Source of the DNA: Io17-Chloro-G2 sp965226825
GTDB lineage: Bacteria; Chloroflexota; Dehalococcoidia; Lucifugimonadales; UBA3495
Direction of reading: 5' to 3'
Assembly: GCA_965226825.1 (NCBI GenBank)
Contig: CBDDED010000003.1
Coordinates: 1,984,001-2,048,000 of the forward strand
DNA: 64,000 nt
Of the stretch, positions 27,397 to 35,886 are shown piece by piece; within the stretch, counting starts at the first letter, position 1; each line of letters opens with the position of its first letter. The position numbers were made by a program, and so were the translations under genes. The notes beneath the pieces were generated by a model that saw only the letters and a list, made by a program, of their open reading frames with translations, had not been told where the DNA came from and made no database searches.

Positions 27397-28587
27397 CTAC
27401 TCGTAGGGTTGCAGCTTGACCTCGTGCAATGCGGGTATGACTTCCCGGCCCATCAACTCAATGGACCGCATTACGTCGGCGTGGGGCATGGCTCCTTCAT
27501 TTCCGTAGATGTGCAGGTAGCCGGGGTTCAGTTTGGCAATGGTTTGCGTCAGCTTCCTAGTGACGGTGTCGGGATTCCCCACGATGACGATCTCAATCTC
27601 CTGCTGCTGCTCATAGGTCAACCTGTTGGTAACGTCCCCAAACCGCCCAGTGGGCCGCTGCTGCTTCACTCGTAACGCCTCGCGGCTTTGGTATCCAGGA
27701 GGGTCGTTATGCTCCCGAGGTCCCTTCATGCGATTCGCCTCGGTCCACATGAAGTGGCGCCCAATCTCCTGGGCCTTTTCGTCGGTATCGGCCACAAACG
27801 CCTTGAGGAGGTAACCGAAGTGCCCCGGCCCAGGTTTGATGCCAGCTTCACGGGCCGTGTCAATGTAGATGTCCTTCAACCACATGGTGACGTCTAACGC
27901 CGCTCCCAGATTCATGTAAGGGTATCCGTGGCTGGCCGCCCAGACCACGCTCTCCGGGCTGCCGGTCCCGGGGAACCAGATGTCCGGATGGGGCTTCTGC
28001 ATGGGCAGCACCCAGGGGTTCACGACCCGATGATGGTAATAATTCCCTTCGTAGCGGAAGGGGCCTGGCTCGGTCCAACACTTTACTATCAGGTCGTGAG
28101 CCTCCTCGAACCGTGCCCGGTTCTCGGTGGGGTCAATACCCCCTTGCAGGCTCTCCACGGCGCCGCCCCGCACGAAGCCGGAGATTATTCGGCCGCCGGA
28201 GTAGCAGTCCAGCATGGCTATCTCTTCGGCCATCCTTATTGGATCGTTGATGGCGATGACGTTGCCCAAAATCGCTATCTTGACATTTTTGGTGACTTTT
28301 GCGATGACGGCCGCGTCCAGATTTACCGCGGGCTTCATGCACCAGTAGGCGGCGTGGTGCTCGTTGCTCATGATCCCGTCGAAGCCCACTTCATCGGCCC
28401 AGGAGTATTGCTCATGGTACTGGTTGTACAGCTCATGGGCCTTCTCCGGATCGAAATGGGTGTTGGGGAAGCCGAGACGCCCCGAATCGTATTGGTCTAA
28501 AAGCTCATCAGTGACGTAACCGTTGGGTTGCTCCGAAAACCAGAAGACTTCTACCTTATCCTGGGGTCTGGCCAGTTGGTCAACCAT
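27397..28587 (-). CDS. LLM-class (bacterial luciferase-like) flavin-dependent monooxygenase
   Basis: 396-residue TIM-barrel oxygenase of the luciferase family, using FMNH2 or F420. Features: VEVFWFSEQP at the first strand, WADEVGFDGIMSNEHHAA (family signature), ILGNVIAINDPIRMAEEIAMLD, SGGRIISGFVRGG, IWFPGTGSPESVVWAA and the C-terminal substrate-lid region. The start at 28587 has a strong AAAGGAGG Shine-Dalgarno. Families like this are expanded in SAR202-type Chloroflexota, where they are thought to oxidise recalcitrant organics; the substrate here is unknown. The gene is intact in an area full of broken transposases. Confidence 0.9.
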   Translation of the reverse strand: MVDQLARPQDKVEVFWFSEQPNGYVTDELLDQYDSGRLGFPNTHFDPEKAHELYNQYHEQYSWADEVGFDGIMSNEHHAAYWCMKPAVNLDAAVIAKVTKNVKIAILGNVIAINDPIRMAEEIAMLDCYSGGRIISGFVRGGAVESLQGGIDPTENRARFEEAHDLIVKCWTEPGPFRYEGNYYHHRVVNPWVLPMQKPHPDIWFPGTGSPESVVWAASHGYPYMNLGAALDVTMWLKDIYIDTAREAGIKPGPGHFGYLLKAFVADTDEKAQEIGRHFMWTEANRMKGPREHNDPPGYQSREALRVKQQRPTGRFGDVTNRLTYEQQQEIEIVIVGNPDTVTRKLTQTIAKLNPGYLHIYGNEGAMPHADVMRSIELMGREVIPALHEVKLQPYE

Positions 28588-28662
28588 CGGCGCCTCCTTT
28601 TGAGATCGTGCTCAACCGTAAGTTTATGGACGTTACCTTATCATAAATCCTAAGCTGGACTA

Positions 28663-28817
28663 ACCTGGTACCCACAGCACGGACGAAATTTCGCTGAATT
28701 CCCGCCAGAGCTTGGTCCAGGAGTCTCCCCCATCATCACTGCGGTACAGATATCCGTAACGGCTCCCGGCAAAGACGACCTGGGCATCGGTGTGATGCGT
28801 GTTCACTACCCACATGG
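28663..28817 (-). pseudogene. BNR/Asp-box (sialidase/sortilin-like) protein fragment
   Basis: The frame contains AGSRYGYLYRSDDGGDSWTKL, a clear Asp-box (S-x-D-x-G-x-x-W) of a beta-propeller protein. It is fused in frame to the istA fragment on its upstream side, so only ~50 C-terminal residues remain. IS21 seems to have cut the rest away. Confidence 0.65.
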
Positions 28818-29077
28818 CGGTGAAGGGCTCCAGCTTAGGACGCCGGGGCGGATTCTGTCGCCGGTAGCCCGGCGGCGCTGAGTAGGCCAGAATCTTGCGC
28901 ACCGTGTCCCGGTGCAGGCCGAACACCCGGGAGACCTCCCGTATGCTCATCCCATCCACCATCACCGCCCGTCGGACCCGTAGATACACGTCCACCTGGT
29001 ACATCCATCCCACCACCCATAAGCACGACTTCGAACCTATGGATGGCAGAGGACGGTACATTTTTCAACCGCCACAA
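28818..29077 (-). mobile_element. Truncated IS21 left end with istA N-terminus
   Basis: Nearly identical to 16826-17080 of the complete element: start at 29004 (MYQVDVYLRV), helix-turn-helix, then PPGYRRQNPPRRPKL. It stops at the codon for Thr in EPFT, where the BNR fragment begins. At the frameshift site of the other copy this one keeps the base, which shows the ancestral frame. Confidence 0.85.
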
Positions 29078-29137
29078 TGTTCATGTCCACCGAAAAAGTC
29101 CGAGCTAACTGGCCAGTAGAAATGTCACATTCACTCC

Positions 29138-30719
29138 ATGGAGAATGTGACTTTGACTCCGAAAGAACAGACGAGACTCCAGGTTCTGAACAGCCTGCTG
29201 GTAGAGCATATGACTCTGGATTAGGCGGCTACACTGATGGGAGTGAGCCCACGCCACACCCGGCGCATACTGGCGGATTACCGGAAGAACGGCGCTGCAT
29301 CCCTTGCCCATGGCCACCGGGGTCGGAAGCCGGCCAACGCTATTCCCGAGGCGACCAGGAGCACGGTGGTTCACCTGGCTCGCACGGTGTACGAGGGAGC
29401 CAACCACTCGCATTTCAGTGAGTTGCTTGCTGAGCGCGAGGGTATCGTCATCGGCAGGACCACCCTGCGGCGCATCCTGGTCAACGCCGGACTGAACAGT
29501 CCGCGGCGAAGGCGCCCGCCCAAGCACCGGGTGCGCCGGCAGCGGATGCCCCGGGAGGGTATGCTGATCCAGTTGGACGGCGGCTATCACCGGTGGCTGG
29601 GCAAGGACGGACCTCAGTTCACGATCCTGTTCGCGGTGGACGATGCCACGGGCTGCGTGGTCAACGCCCTGTTCTGCGATCATGAGGACACCAGCAGCTA
29701 CTTCCTGCTGATGCAGGTCCTGCTTCCGGCGCTTCGGCATTCCCCTCGCCCTGTACACCGACCGCCACCCGGTCTTCAAGCACAAGTCGGAATATCAGCC
29801 CGCCGGCACGCCCACCCAGTTCGGACGGGCCATGGATGAGATGGGGGTTCAAGTGATATTCGCCCTGTCGCCTCAGGCGAAGGGGCGTGTGGAGCGAACG
29901 GCGGGAACCTTCCAGGACCGGCTGATCACTGAACTCCGGCTCGGGGGAGCAACCACCGTTGAACAGGCCGGGGCCGTGTTGAAGCAGTTCCTGCCCAGGT
30001 TAAACCGGCGTTTTGGGGTTCCGGCCCAGTGTCCTGAGCCCTCATTCCGGCCCTTGCAGGTGGATCTGCCCCTGGAGCATCTCCTGTGCTTCAAGCACCA
30101 CAGGAGAGTAGCCAGGGACAACACCGTGAAGTACCAGAGGCACACCCTGCAACTGCTTCCCGATTCAAAGCGCCGCAGCTACGCCGGAACGGTTGTGGTG
30201 GTACTGGAGGGACTGGACGGCCGCTGTCGCTACAGCATGAAGGACGCATCATTGCTGCCCAGGAGGCACCGCCCAGTCCGGGAACTCTCCGCAAGGCCGA
30301 AGGGACTCTCCCAACCGCTCCTGTCCCGGTTCCCGATCCCCGATCCCGGGCTATCGTCAACAGCTTCGGCGAACGCTCCCGAACTGCTGAACTCCCTGGT
30401 CGGCCCAGAAGATGACCAGAGCGGTGAAGTTGGCGATGCTACCGTGACCGAATTGCAGGTAACGCCATCACTGAGAAAGCCGACATTCCTGCAGAGGGAG
30501 AGATGGAAGGCGGTGCAGCAGGCCAAGCTCCAGGGGTTGTCCATTCGAGGGATGGCGAGGGAGTTGGGAATTCACAGAGACACGGTGAGAAGATACATCG
30601 ATGCGGAAAGCCCGCCGACGCGGCGGTCCCCCATCGCATCCACAGCGGCTTCATCTGATACCATCGCAGACCAACCGAGTGACATTTCTGCCGAACACTT
30701 GGACGGACATTTATCCTGA
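29138..30719 (+). pseudogene. ISNCY-family transposase, interrupted by an amber codon and a frameshift
   Basis: Translation from ATG 29138 gives MENVTLTPKEQTRLQVLN..., hits TAG at 29222-29224, then resumes in frame with the helix-turn-helix (MGVSPRHTRRILADYRKNGA), GRKPANA, HSHFSELLAEREG, RRRRPPKHR and the catalytic Asp in LIQLDGGYHRWL. Near 29730 the frame shifts; the continuation (GIPLALYTDRHPVFKHKSEY, then QLIF-like VQVIFALSPQAKGRVERTAG) runs to 30719. The last ~130 residues are an extension with a second helix-turn-helix (LSIRGMARELGIHRDTVRRYI) of IstA type. Inactive as it stands. Confidence 0.8.
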
Positions 30720-30735
30720 ACAGCGACAGCCACAA

Positions 30736-30785
30736 GTCAGGCAGTCAATCCGTCCAGGTGGTCCACTTTAGCTCCGCCTTTTACA
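30736..30785 (-). repeat. 50-bp inverted copy of the IS21 left end
   Basis: The reverse complement begins TGTAAAAGGCGGAGCTAAAG and matches 16775-16824 at 49 of 50 positions. It closes the ISNCY-containing block and abuts a truncated IS5-family transposase. Confidence 0.85.
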
Positions 30786-31360
30786 ATGGGGAACGGCGCA
30801 GCAACGCCAACCACCAAAGCACTACGGACCCGGAGGCCCGGTTGCTGCGCAAGGGTAAAGGCAAGGAGGCCAGGCTGGTGTTCCTGGCCCACGCCCTGAT
30901 GGAAAACCGTCATGGAATGCTGGTGGACTTTCAGACCACCCGAGCGACGGGTACGGCGGAGCGGGATATTGTGCCGGAACTGTTGGAGCAAGCCCGGGGA
31001 CGGGGCTTTCATCCCAGAACGCTGGGCGGAGACAAAGGCTACGACACCCGGGACTGCGTGGCGGACCTGCGGCGGCGCGGGGTAACGCCGCAGGTCGCGC
31101 AGAACAACAAGGGGCGGTCCAGCGCTATTGATGGCCGGACCACCCGGCATACTGGGTATGCGGTCAGCCAGCGGATTCGGAAACGGGTTGAGGAGATCTT
31201 TGGCTGAATGAAGACCGTGGGAGGATTCCGGCGGACCCGTTACCGGGGATTGGACCGGACTGGTCTGGCGGGGAACTTGGTGGCCACGGCCTACAACCTG
31301 GTTCGGATGGCCAAGCTACTGGGGCAGGCGTCGGCAACTCCGGAAGCCCGGATGGCATGA
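30786..31360 (+). pseudogene. IS5-family transposase, 5'-truncated with in-frame opal codon
   Basis: The frame starts inside the gene (NHQSTTDPEARLLRKGKGKE), runs through ALMENRHGMLVDFQ, GGDKGYDTRDCV and SAIDGRTTRHTGYAVSQRIR, then ends EEIFG-TGA at about 31207. The conserved continuation FGWMKT is visible as FG-stop-MKTVGG, so TGA replaces the Trp codon; the tail runs to 31360. The N-terminal half is missing, cut at the inverted 50-bp repeat. Confidence 0.8.
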
Positions 31361-31595
31361 CCTGACAATGGGCTAGCTGGGTCTAGCTATGCCCGGTGCC
31401 CCCAAGAGGGCCGGTCCGCGAAGCCGAAGGAGCTGAAAGTCCCGTGTGAACGGCACAATTTCCTCCAACAGGACCCGGGCATCAACGACTTGACCCGTCG
31501 ATTCCGGACGTGAACACCGTTGTTCAGCAGCCTGTTAGGGGCTGCGGGCTGAAGCGAGACGGAACAGGGTTCTAGCTGCGGCAGGAAAACCAGGG
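31361..31595. other. Gap between the IS5 remnant and the CoA-transferase gene
   Basis: No gene. A GAAGCCGAAGGAGC...GAACGGC stretch near 31425-31460 faintly resembles group II intron domain V, but the stems do not pair well. Confidence 0.35.
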
Positions 31596-34271
31596 TTACA
31601 CCGAACCTCCCTCAGCTAGGACGGCCAGCTCCGCCTTAGATAGTCCCAACTCCCCGCACAGGACCTCTTCGTTGTGCTCCCCGATGAGAGGAGCACGCCG
31701 GGATATCCTCCAGGGTGAGCCGTTGAAGATGGCCGCTGGGCCTGGGTGTCGAAATGTCTTGCCAAGTTCCAGGTATTCTACATCTGTCCAGAACCTCCGG
31801 TCCTCCAGGTGAGGGTCCTGCATGACCTCGTCCGGGGAACGGATCGCCCCCGTGTTGGAGCCACGCTTCTGCAAGCCATGGTAGGCTTCGTCCCGAAGGA
31901 TGTTGGCGAGGAAGTTTACCAAAATTCCGCGAATATGTGACTGGCTCTCGGCGATGACCGTTGGGTCCCGGTACTTTTCATCCAGTAGGTCGCCCGCCAA
32001 GCCGTGCTCATCCATCCACGGCGCAAGCATCAGCACCCGCTCCGGGGTAACCTGACCGACATTCACGTATTTTCCATCCTTACAGAGGACCTGGGCGTTG
32101 GGCCCAGTGGCGGTGTTGCCACCTCCTGTTCTACGAGGAATCACATCTCTTTTGTAAATATACTGGTTCACATGGCCCTCGGTCGTGAGCGCGCAGGCAT
32201 CATGCACCGAGGCATCTATGTACTGCCCCCAGGCCGTCACCGACCGGTTAACCAGCGCCGCGGTAATGGCGATGTAGGCGTAGTGACTTCCGATGTGCCA
32301 AGCCTGCCCTCCTCCGGGAGCGATGGGCGGTGCATCTGGCACCACGTCGTCGTCATAGCCACACCTAGCCATCTGTCCGCCCGCCGCCAGATGCAGCAGG
32401 TCGCTGGTCTGGAAGTCCTGCCACGGCCCGGTCTGCCCAAAGGGGGTCAGTGAGCACATAATCAGCCCAGGGTTACTCTTTGCTAGATCTTCGTACCCCA
32501 GCCCCAGGGAGGCCAGATAACCGGGCCTGAAGGTCTCTAGTATCACATCCGCCTTCTCCGCCATTTGCCGGAACAGCCGGCGCCCGTCCTCCATCTCCAG
32601 ATTCAAGGTAACCCCCCGCTTGGAGGTGTTGTAATGCCAGAAGTAAAGGCTCCTCTCCCGATTCGGTATGTCCTGGTAGAAGGGCCCCACGGTCCGGGTT
32701 GCCTCGCCACCGGGCGGCTCTATCTTGATGACGTCTGCTCCCATGTCAGCCATCTGCTTGCCACACCACTGCCCCTTCTCATCGGCGAGCTCCAGCACCC
32801 GCAGCCCCCCAAAGGCCCCCGCAGAGTTCCGGTCCGGCGTCCGCGCCGGCGCCGGAGCGGGATTCGCTATCGGCTCATTCCCACTCCACTGTACGGGCGA
32901 GGCATCCTCCATCATCTCCTTGAAGTAGGGATAATCTTCCATACTAAGGTCCTTTGGCCAGAAGGTGCCGTCGGCGAAGCCGCTCACCAGCACCTCGTGA
33001 CTGATGCCCAACAACCCCTGAAACACCTCTTTGTTGTGCCCGCCGATCAGGGGACCTGACCGGCTGTTGATTGCAGGCGTCTCCGACATCTTGAAGGGAG
33101 CGTTCTGAAGGGGCCAGGTCCCCAGCGCGGGATGCTTCACGTCCCGGTACATCTCTCGATGCCTCAGCTGAGGATCGTTGTCCACCCGGTCCTGGCTGCT
33201 TTGAACGGGCATGGCGGGTACTCCCGCCGCCTGGCACCGCTCCATGATCTCGTACTTGCCCAGAGTCTTGGTCCACGCCTCTATCCCCTGGTCCATCTCT
33301 TCCTGGTGCTCCAGGCGACCTTCAAGGGTGGCAAACTTCTCGCCGGTGGCCCAACTGGGAGAGCCCATTACCTCCACTAACTTCCGCCACTCATAGTCGG
33401 AGAAGCAGACTAGGGCACACCAGTCGTTGTACTCCGCCGGACTGGTCTTGTAAGCGTTGTGCGGCGCCCCGGTCCGCCCCCGGTAGTTGTTCACCAGGGG
33501 CGTGCCAGGCCAGTGAGCGCGGTTGCCCGGCGGGTAACCCTTTCGCATGGTGGAACGACCGTTGGCCTGGATGTCCAGAAAAGCGGGACCATTAAGGGGG
33601 ACGCCGATGATCCACTGGGAACTGTCAACATGCTGTCCCTGACCGGTCATGTTGCGATGGTAAATCGCACTCAGAGCATACATGGCCCCGTATAAGCCAC
33701 CGGTGTCGTCCAGGTAGGACCAGCCCCAACCAGCGGGTGGCTTGTCCGGCAGGCCCGACGTGTAGGTCAAACCGGACAGGGCTTGCGCAATGGCTCCCAT
33801 GGTTTGATAGTCTCTGTCCCGACCCGTGTGGCCGAAGCCGGACATGGAGAGGTAAATGATGTCAGGCCGGAGCTTCTTCATATCCTCGTAGCCCAGACCC
33901 CACCGCTCCAATACACCGTAGGCGAAGTTCTCGATGACGATGTCGGACATGGCCACCAAGCGCCGGGTAAGGTCAATGCCTCGGGCTGTACGAGTGTTCA
34001 GCGTGACGCTCAGCTTGTTGGAGTTGGTGTCGCTGAAATGGCCGTTGGTGTTGAGATTGGCGGGCAGGCCCTCGGGGGTACCCGCTCCCGTCGCAATGTT
34101 GTTGCCCCGAGTATTGGGGCTCTGGGGCCATTCAACCTTGATAACCTCGGCTCCCAGCGCCCCCAGCCATCGGGTGCACCAGGGACCCGCCCGGACCCAG
34201 GTGAAGTCCAACACTCGGATTCCTGACAAAGCTCCCGGTGTAGTTGGCGCTTCTGCTCCGGCCTGCACCAT
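31596..34271 (-). CDS. Fused double-domain CaiB/BaiF (class III) CoA-transferase
   Basis: 891 residues made of two complete family III CoA-transferase modules. The first (~15-400) begins SGIRVLDFTWVRAGPWCTRW with the CoA-binding DVIKVEWPQ-type motif; the second (~490-880) begins GGLRVLELADEKGQWCGKQMADMGADVIKIEPPGGEATR. Each ends with the usual PLIGEHNEEV/PLIGGHNKEV tail. Family members move CoA between carboxylic acids (formyl-CoA/oxalate, carnitine, alpha-methylacyl). Normal enzymes are ~400-residue homodimers, so the fusion makes an intramolecular dimer whose halves may have diverged. Acceptor unknown. Confidence 0.92.
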   Translation of the reverse strand: MVQAGAEAPTTPGALSGIRVLDFTWVRAGPWCTRWLGALGAEVIKVEWPQSPNTRGNNIATGAGTPEGLPANLNTNGHFSDTNSNKLSVTLNTRTARGIDLTRRLVAMSDIVIENFAYGVLERWGLGYEDMKKLRPDIIYLSMSGFGHTGRDRDYQTMGAIAQALSGLTYTSGLPDKPPAGWGWSYLDDTGGLYGAMYALSAIYHRNMTGQGQHVDSSQWIIGVPLNGPAFLDIQANGRSTMRKGYPPGNRAHWPGTPLVNNYRGRTGAPHNAYKTSPAEYNDWCALVCFSDYEWRKLVEVMGSPSWATGEKFATLEGRLEHQEEMDQGIEAWTKTLGKYEIMERCQAAGVPAMPVQSSQDRVDNDPQLRHREMYRDVKHPALGTWPLQNAPFKMSETPAINSRSGPLIGGHNKEVFQGLLGISHEVLVSGFADGTFWPKDLSMEDYPYFKEMMEDASPVQWSGNEPIANPAPAPARTPDRNSAGAFGGLRVLELADEKGQWCGKQMADMGADVIKIEPPGGEATRTVGPFYQDIPNRERSLYFWHYNTSKRGVTLNLEMEDGRRLFRQMAEKADVILETFRPGYLASLGLGYEDLAKSNPGLIMCSLTPFGQTGPWQDFQTSDLLHLAAGGQMARCGYDDDVVPDAPPIAPGGGQAWHIGSHYAYIAITAALVNRSVTAWGQYIDASVHDACALTTEGHVNQYIYKRDVIPRRTGGGNTATGPNAQVLCKDGKYVNVGQVTPERVLMLAPWMDEHGLAGDLLDEKYRDPTVIAESQSHIRGILVNFLANILRDEAYHGLQKRGSNTGAIRSPDEVMQDPHLEDRRFWTDVEYLELGKTFRHPGPAAIFNGSPWRISRRAPLIGEHNEEVLCGELGLSKAELAVLAEGGSV

Positions 34272-34680
34272 TGAATCACCTCCCGGCTATGGCTGTCTTA
34301 AGGTCAACTCACCTTATTCTAACCCAATGTGGTCGATGGAGATTCCCGAAAAACCAGGAAGGCTAATTACCGGAACTTTCTGAAAAGAGCCCCAGGCAAA
34401 TTGATTTGCCCGGGGTTAGGCTAACGAGTGGGCCCGGTGGCAGGTCTCGCATAGAATCCCGCTGGCCACAGCTGCAACAGGATAAGCCATGTTTCGCAGC
34501 TTGGCCTTTTTTGCCGCTGAATCCAGACGGTGCCAAGGAGAACTGAATATGTCTTTGCGGAATATAAACTTCGCCCAGTTCCTCGCTGGTGATCTGGCTT
34601 CGGCCTTATTACAACGATGCGCCTGCCTGGGTTCCTATTGGGGAATTGAAGGGATGTCGAAGGCTGAAGTAGTCAAGAAC
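34272..34680. other. Gap upstream of the CoA-transferase, with a hairpin
   Basis: CCCCAGGCAAAT (34390-34401) pairs with ATTTGCCCGGGG (34404-34415) with one mismatch and is followed on the minus strand by CTTTTC, so it may stop transcripts arriving from the IS5 element. A 64-codon plus-strand frame at 34489-34683 has no ribosome site I trust. Confidence 0.45.
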
Positions 34681-34682
34681 TA

Positions 34683-35556
34683 GGGCGAATCGACAATTGC
34701 TAACCCCAGATGATTGAGGAGACCAGATACAGGGCCGACAGGAGGTAGAGACTTCTGCGGTCGTATCTGGTTGCGATTCGCCTCCACTGTTTCAATTTGT
34801 TGAAGGCTCGTTCAATCAGGTTCCTTTGCTTGTACGGTTCCCCGTCGTATTCCCAAGGTTCCCTCCGGTTGGACTTGGGCGGTATGACCGCCTCGGCTCC
34901 CTGTGCCCTGACAAAGGCTAGCACGCGGTTGCTCTCATACCCCTTGTCAGCGATGACAGCTCCGGCCTCAAGGCCGGTCAGCAGGGGTATGGCTTGAGAA
35001 ACGTCCGCCTTCTGACCGCCGGTGAGAGAGAAGCGCACCGGCCGGCCCTGAGCATCGGCCACCAGATGAATCTTGGTGCTCAGTCCACCCCGGGAGCGGC
35101 CCAGAGCCTCACTTTGGCCCCCCCTTTCCCGCAGACTGCCTGCTGGTGGGCCCGGACTATGGTGGAATCAATCATCACGTATCTGTTGTCCGGGTCATCC
35201 AGCAACACCTGGAAGATTTTCTCCCAGATTCCGGTCTTGGCCCAGCGGGTGAATCGCTTGTGGACGCTTTTCCAGTTGCCGTACCCAGGGGGCAGGTCTT
35301 TCCAATGGGCTCCACTGCGCAGCACCCACAGGACGCCGTTTACGAATTTCCGGTTGTCCTTGGCCGTAACGCCAACCCAGCCGGGACGCCCGGGCAAGGA
35401 GCCTTCCATCCGGCGCCACTGAGCAGCGCTCAACTCACAACGTTCCACGCAAATCCCCTCTACCGCACGTCACTTCTCAGGGTTACACTCTATCCTCCTC
35501 TAGTAAGCTCCTGCCCTATTTCCTCAGCCGAGTTTCACCCAATTGTCGATTCGCCC
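34683..35556 (-). mobile_element. Complete IS5-family (IS427-like) insertion sequence
   Basis: The 17-bp ends GGGCGAATCGACAATTG (34683-34699) and CAATTGTCGATTCGCCC (35540-35556) are perfect inverted repeats. TA flanks both sides (34681-34682; 35557-35558) within a CTAG target. It interrupts a NarL-type regulator remnant. Confidence 0.9.
34700..35448 (-). CDS. IS5-family transposase made by frameshift
   Basis: Two overlapping-phase frames make one DDE transposase. The first (35448 to 35080) has WRRMEGSLPGRPG, FVNGVLWVLRSGAHWKDLP and the catalytic Asp in YVMIDSTIVRAHQQA. The second (35062 to 34700) has the second Asp in AVIADKGYESN and the YKQRNLIERAFNKLKQWRRIATRYD signature with the catalytic Glu. 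IS427-group elements join such frames by programmed frameshifting near the GGGG run at ~35117-35122. Both halves are well preserved, so the element may still move. Confidence 0.85.
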
Positions 35557-35880
35557 TAGGTTGTTGAAGATACGCATGGTATGGCTTCTTGGGGTGCTTT
35601 CGCCGATGGGGAGTTCATTCGCGATTGCTTTATTCGCGGAGCTCATCGCAATGAGTTGGAGCACCTGCGCCTCTCGAGAAGGGAGACCTTCCTCGGGGAT
35701 CGGGGAATGGGAAAGTTGGCTGAAGCGGTAATAGCCTGCTGGCTACTCCGGGCTGGATCAGGGAGTCGGCCTTGTGGCCCATATGGATCGCCTTAAGAAC
35801 CTCCTCCGGTGGTGAGTCCTTCAGCAGGTATGCGTGGTCGCTGTCGTTGCGTTCACGATGCGTGACTTCAAAAAGAGACG
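35557..35880 (-). pseudogene. NarL/LuxR-family response regulator fragment
   Basis: One frame reads AYLLKDSPPEEVLKAIHMG, the end of a receiver domain. Another reads REAQVLQLIAMSSANKAIAN ... SHTMRIFNN, a degenerate LuxR helix-turn-helix. A frameshift separates them, and the IS5 element cuts the recognition helix at 35557. The receiver start is not found at 35880. Confidence 0.6.
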
Positions 35881-35886
35881 CTGTAA

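Noticed and set aside
31420..31465. Possible group II intron domain V
   Set aside because: Only the outer GCCG/CGGC pairs; inner stem and tetraloop do not fit, and there is no reverse transcriptase gene.
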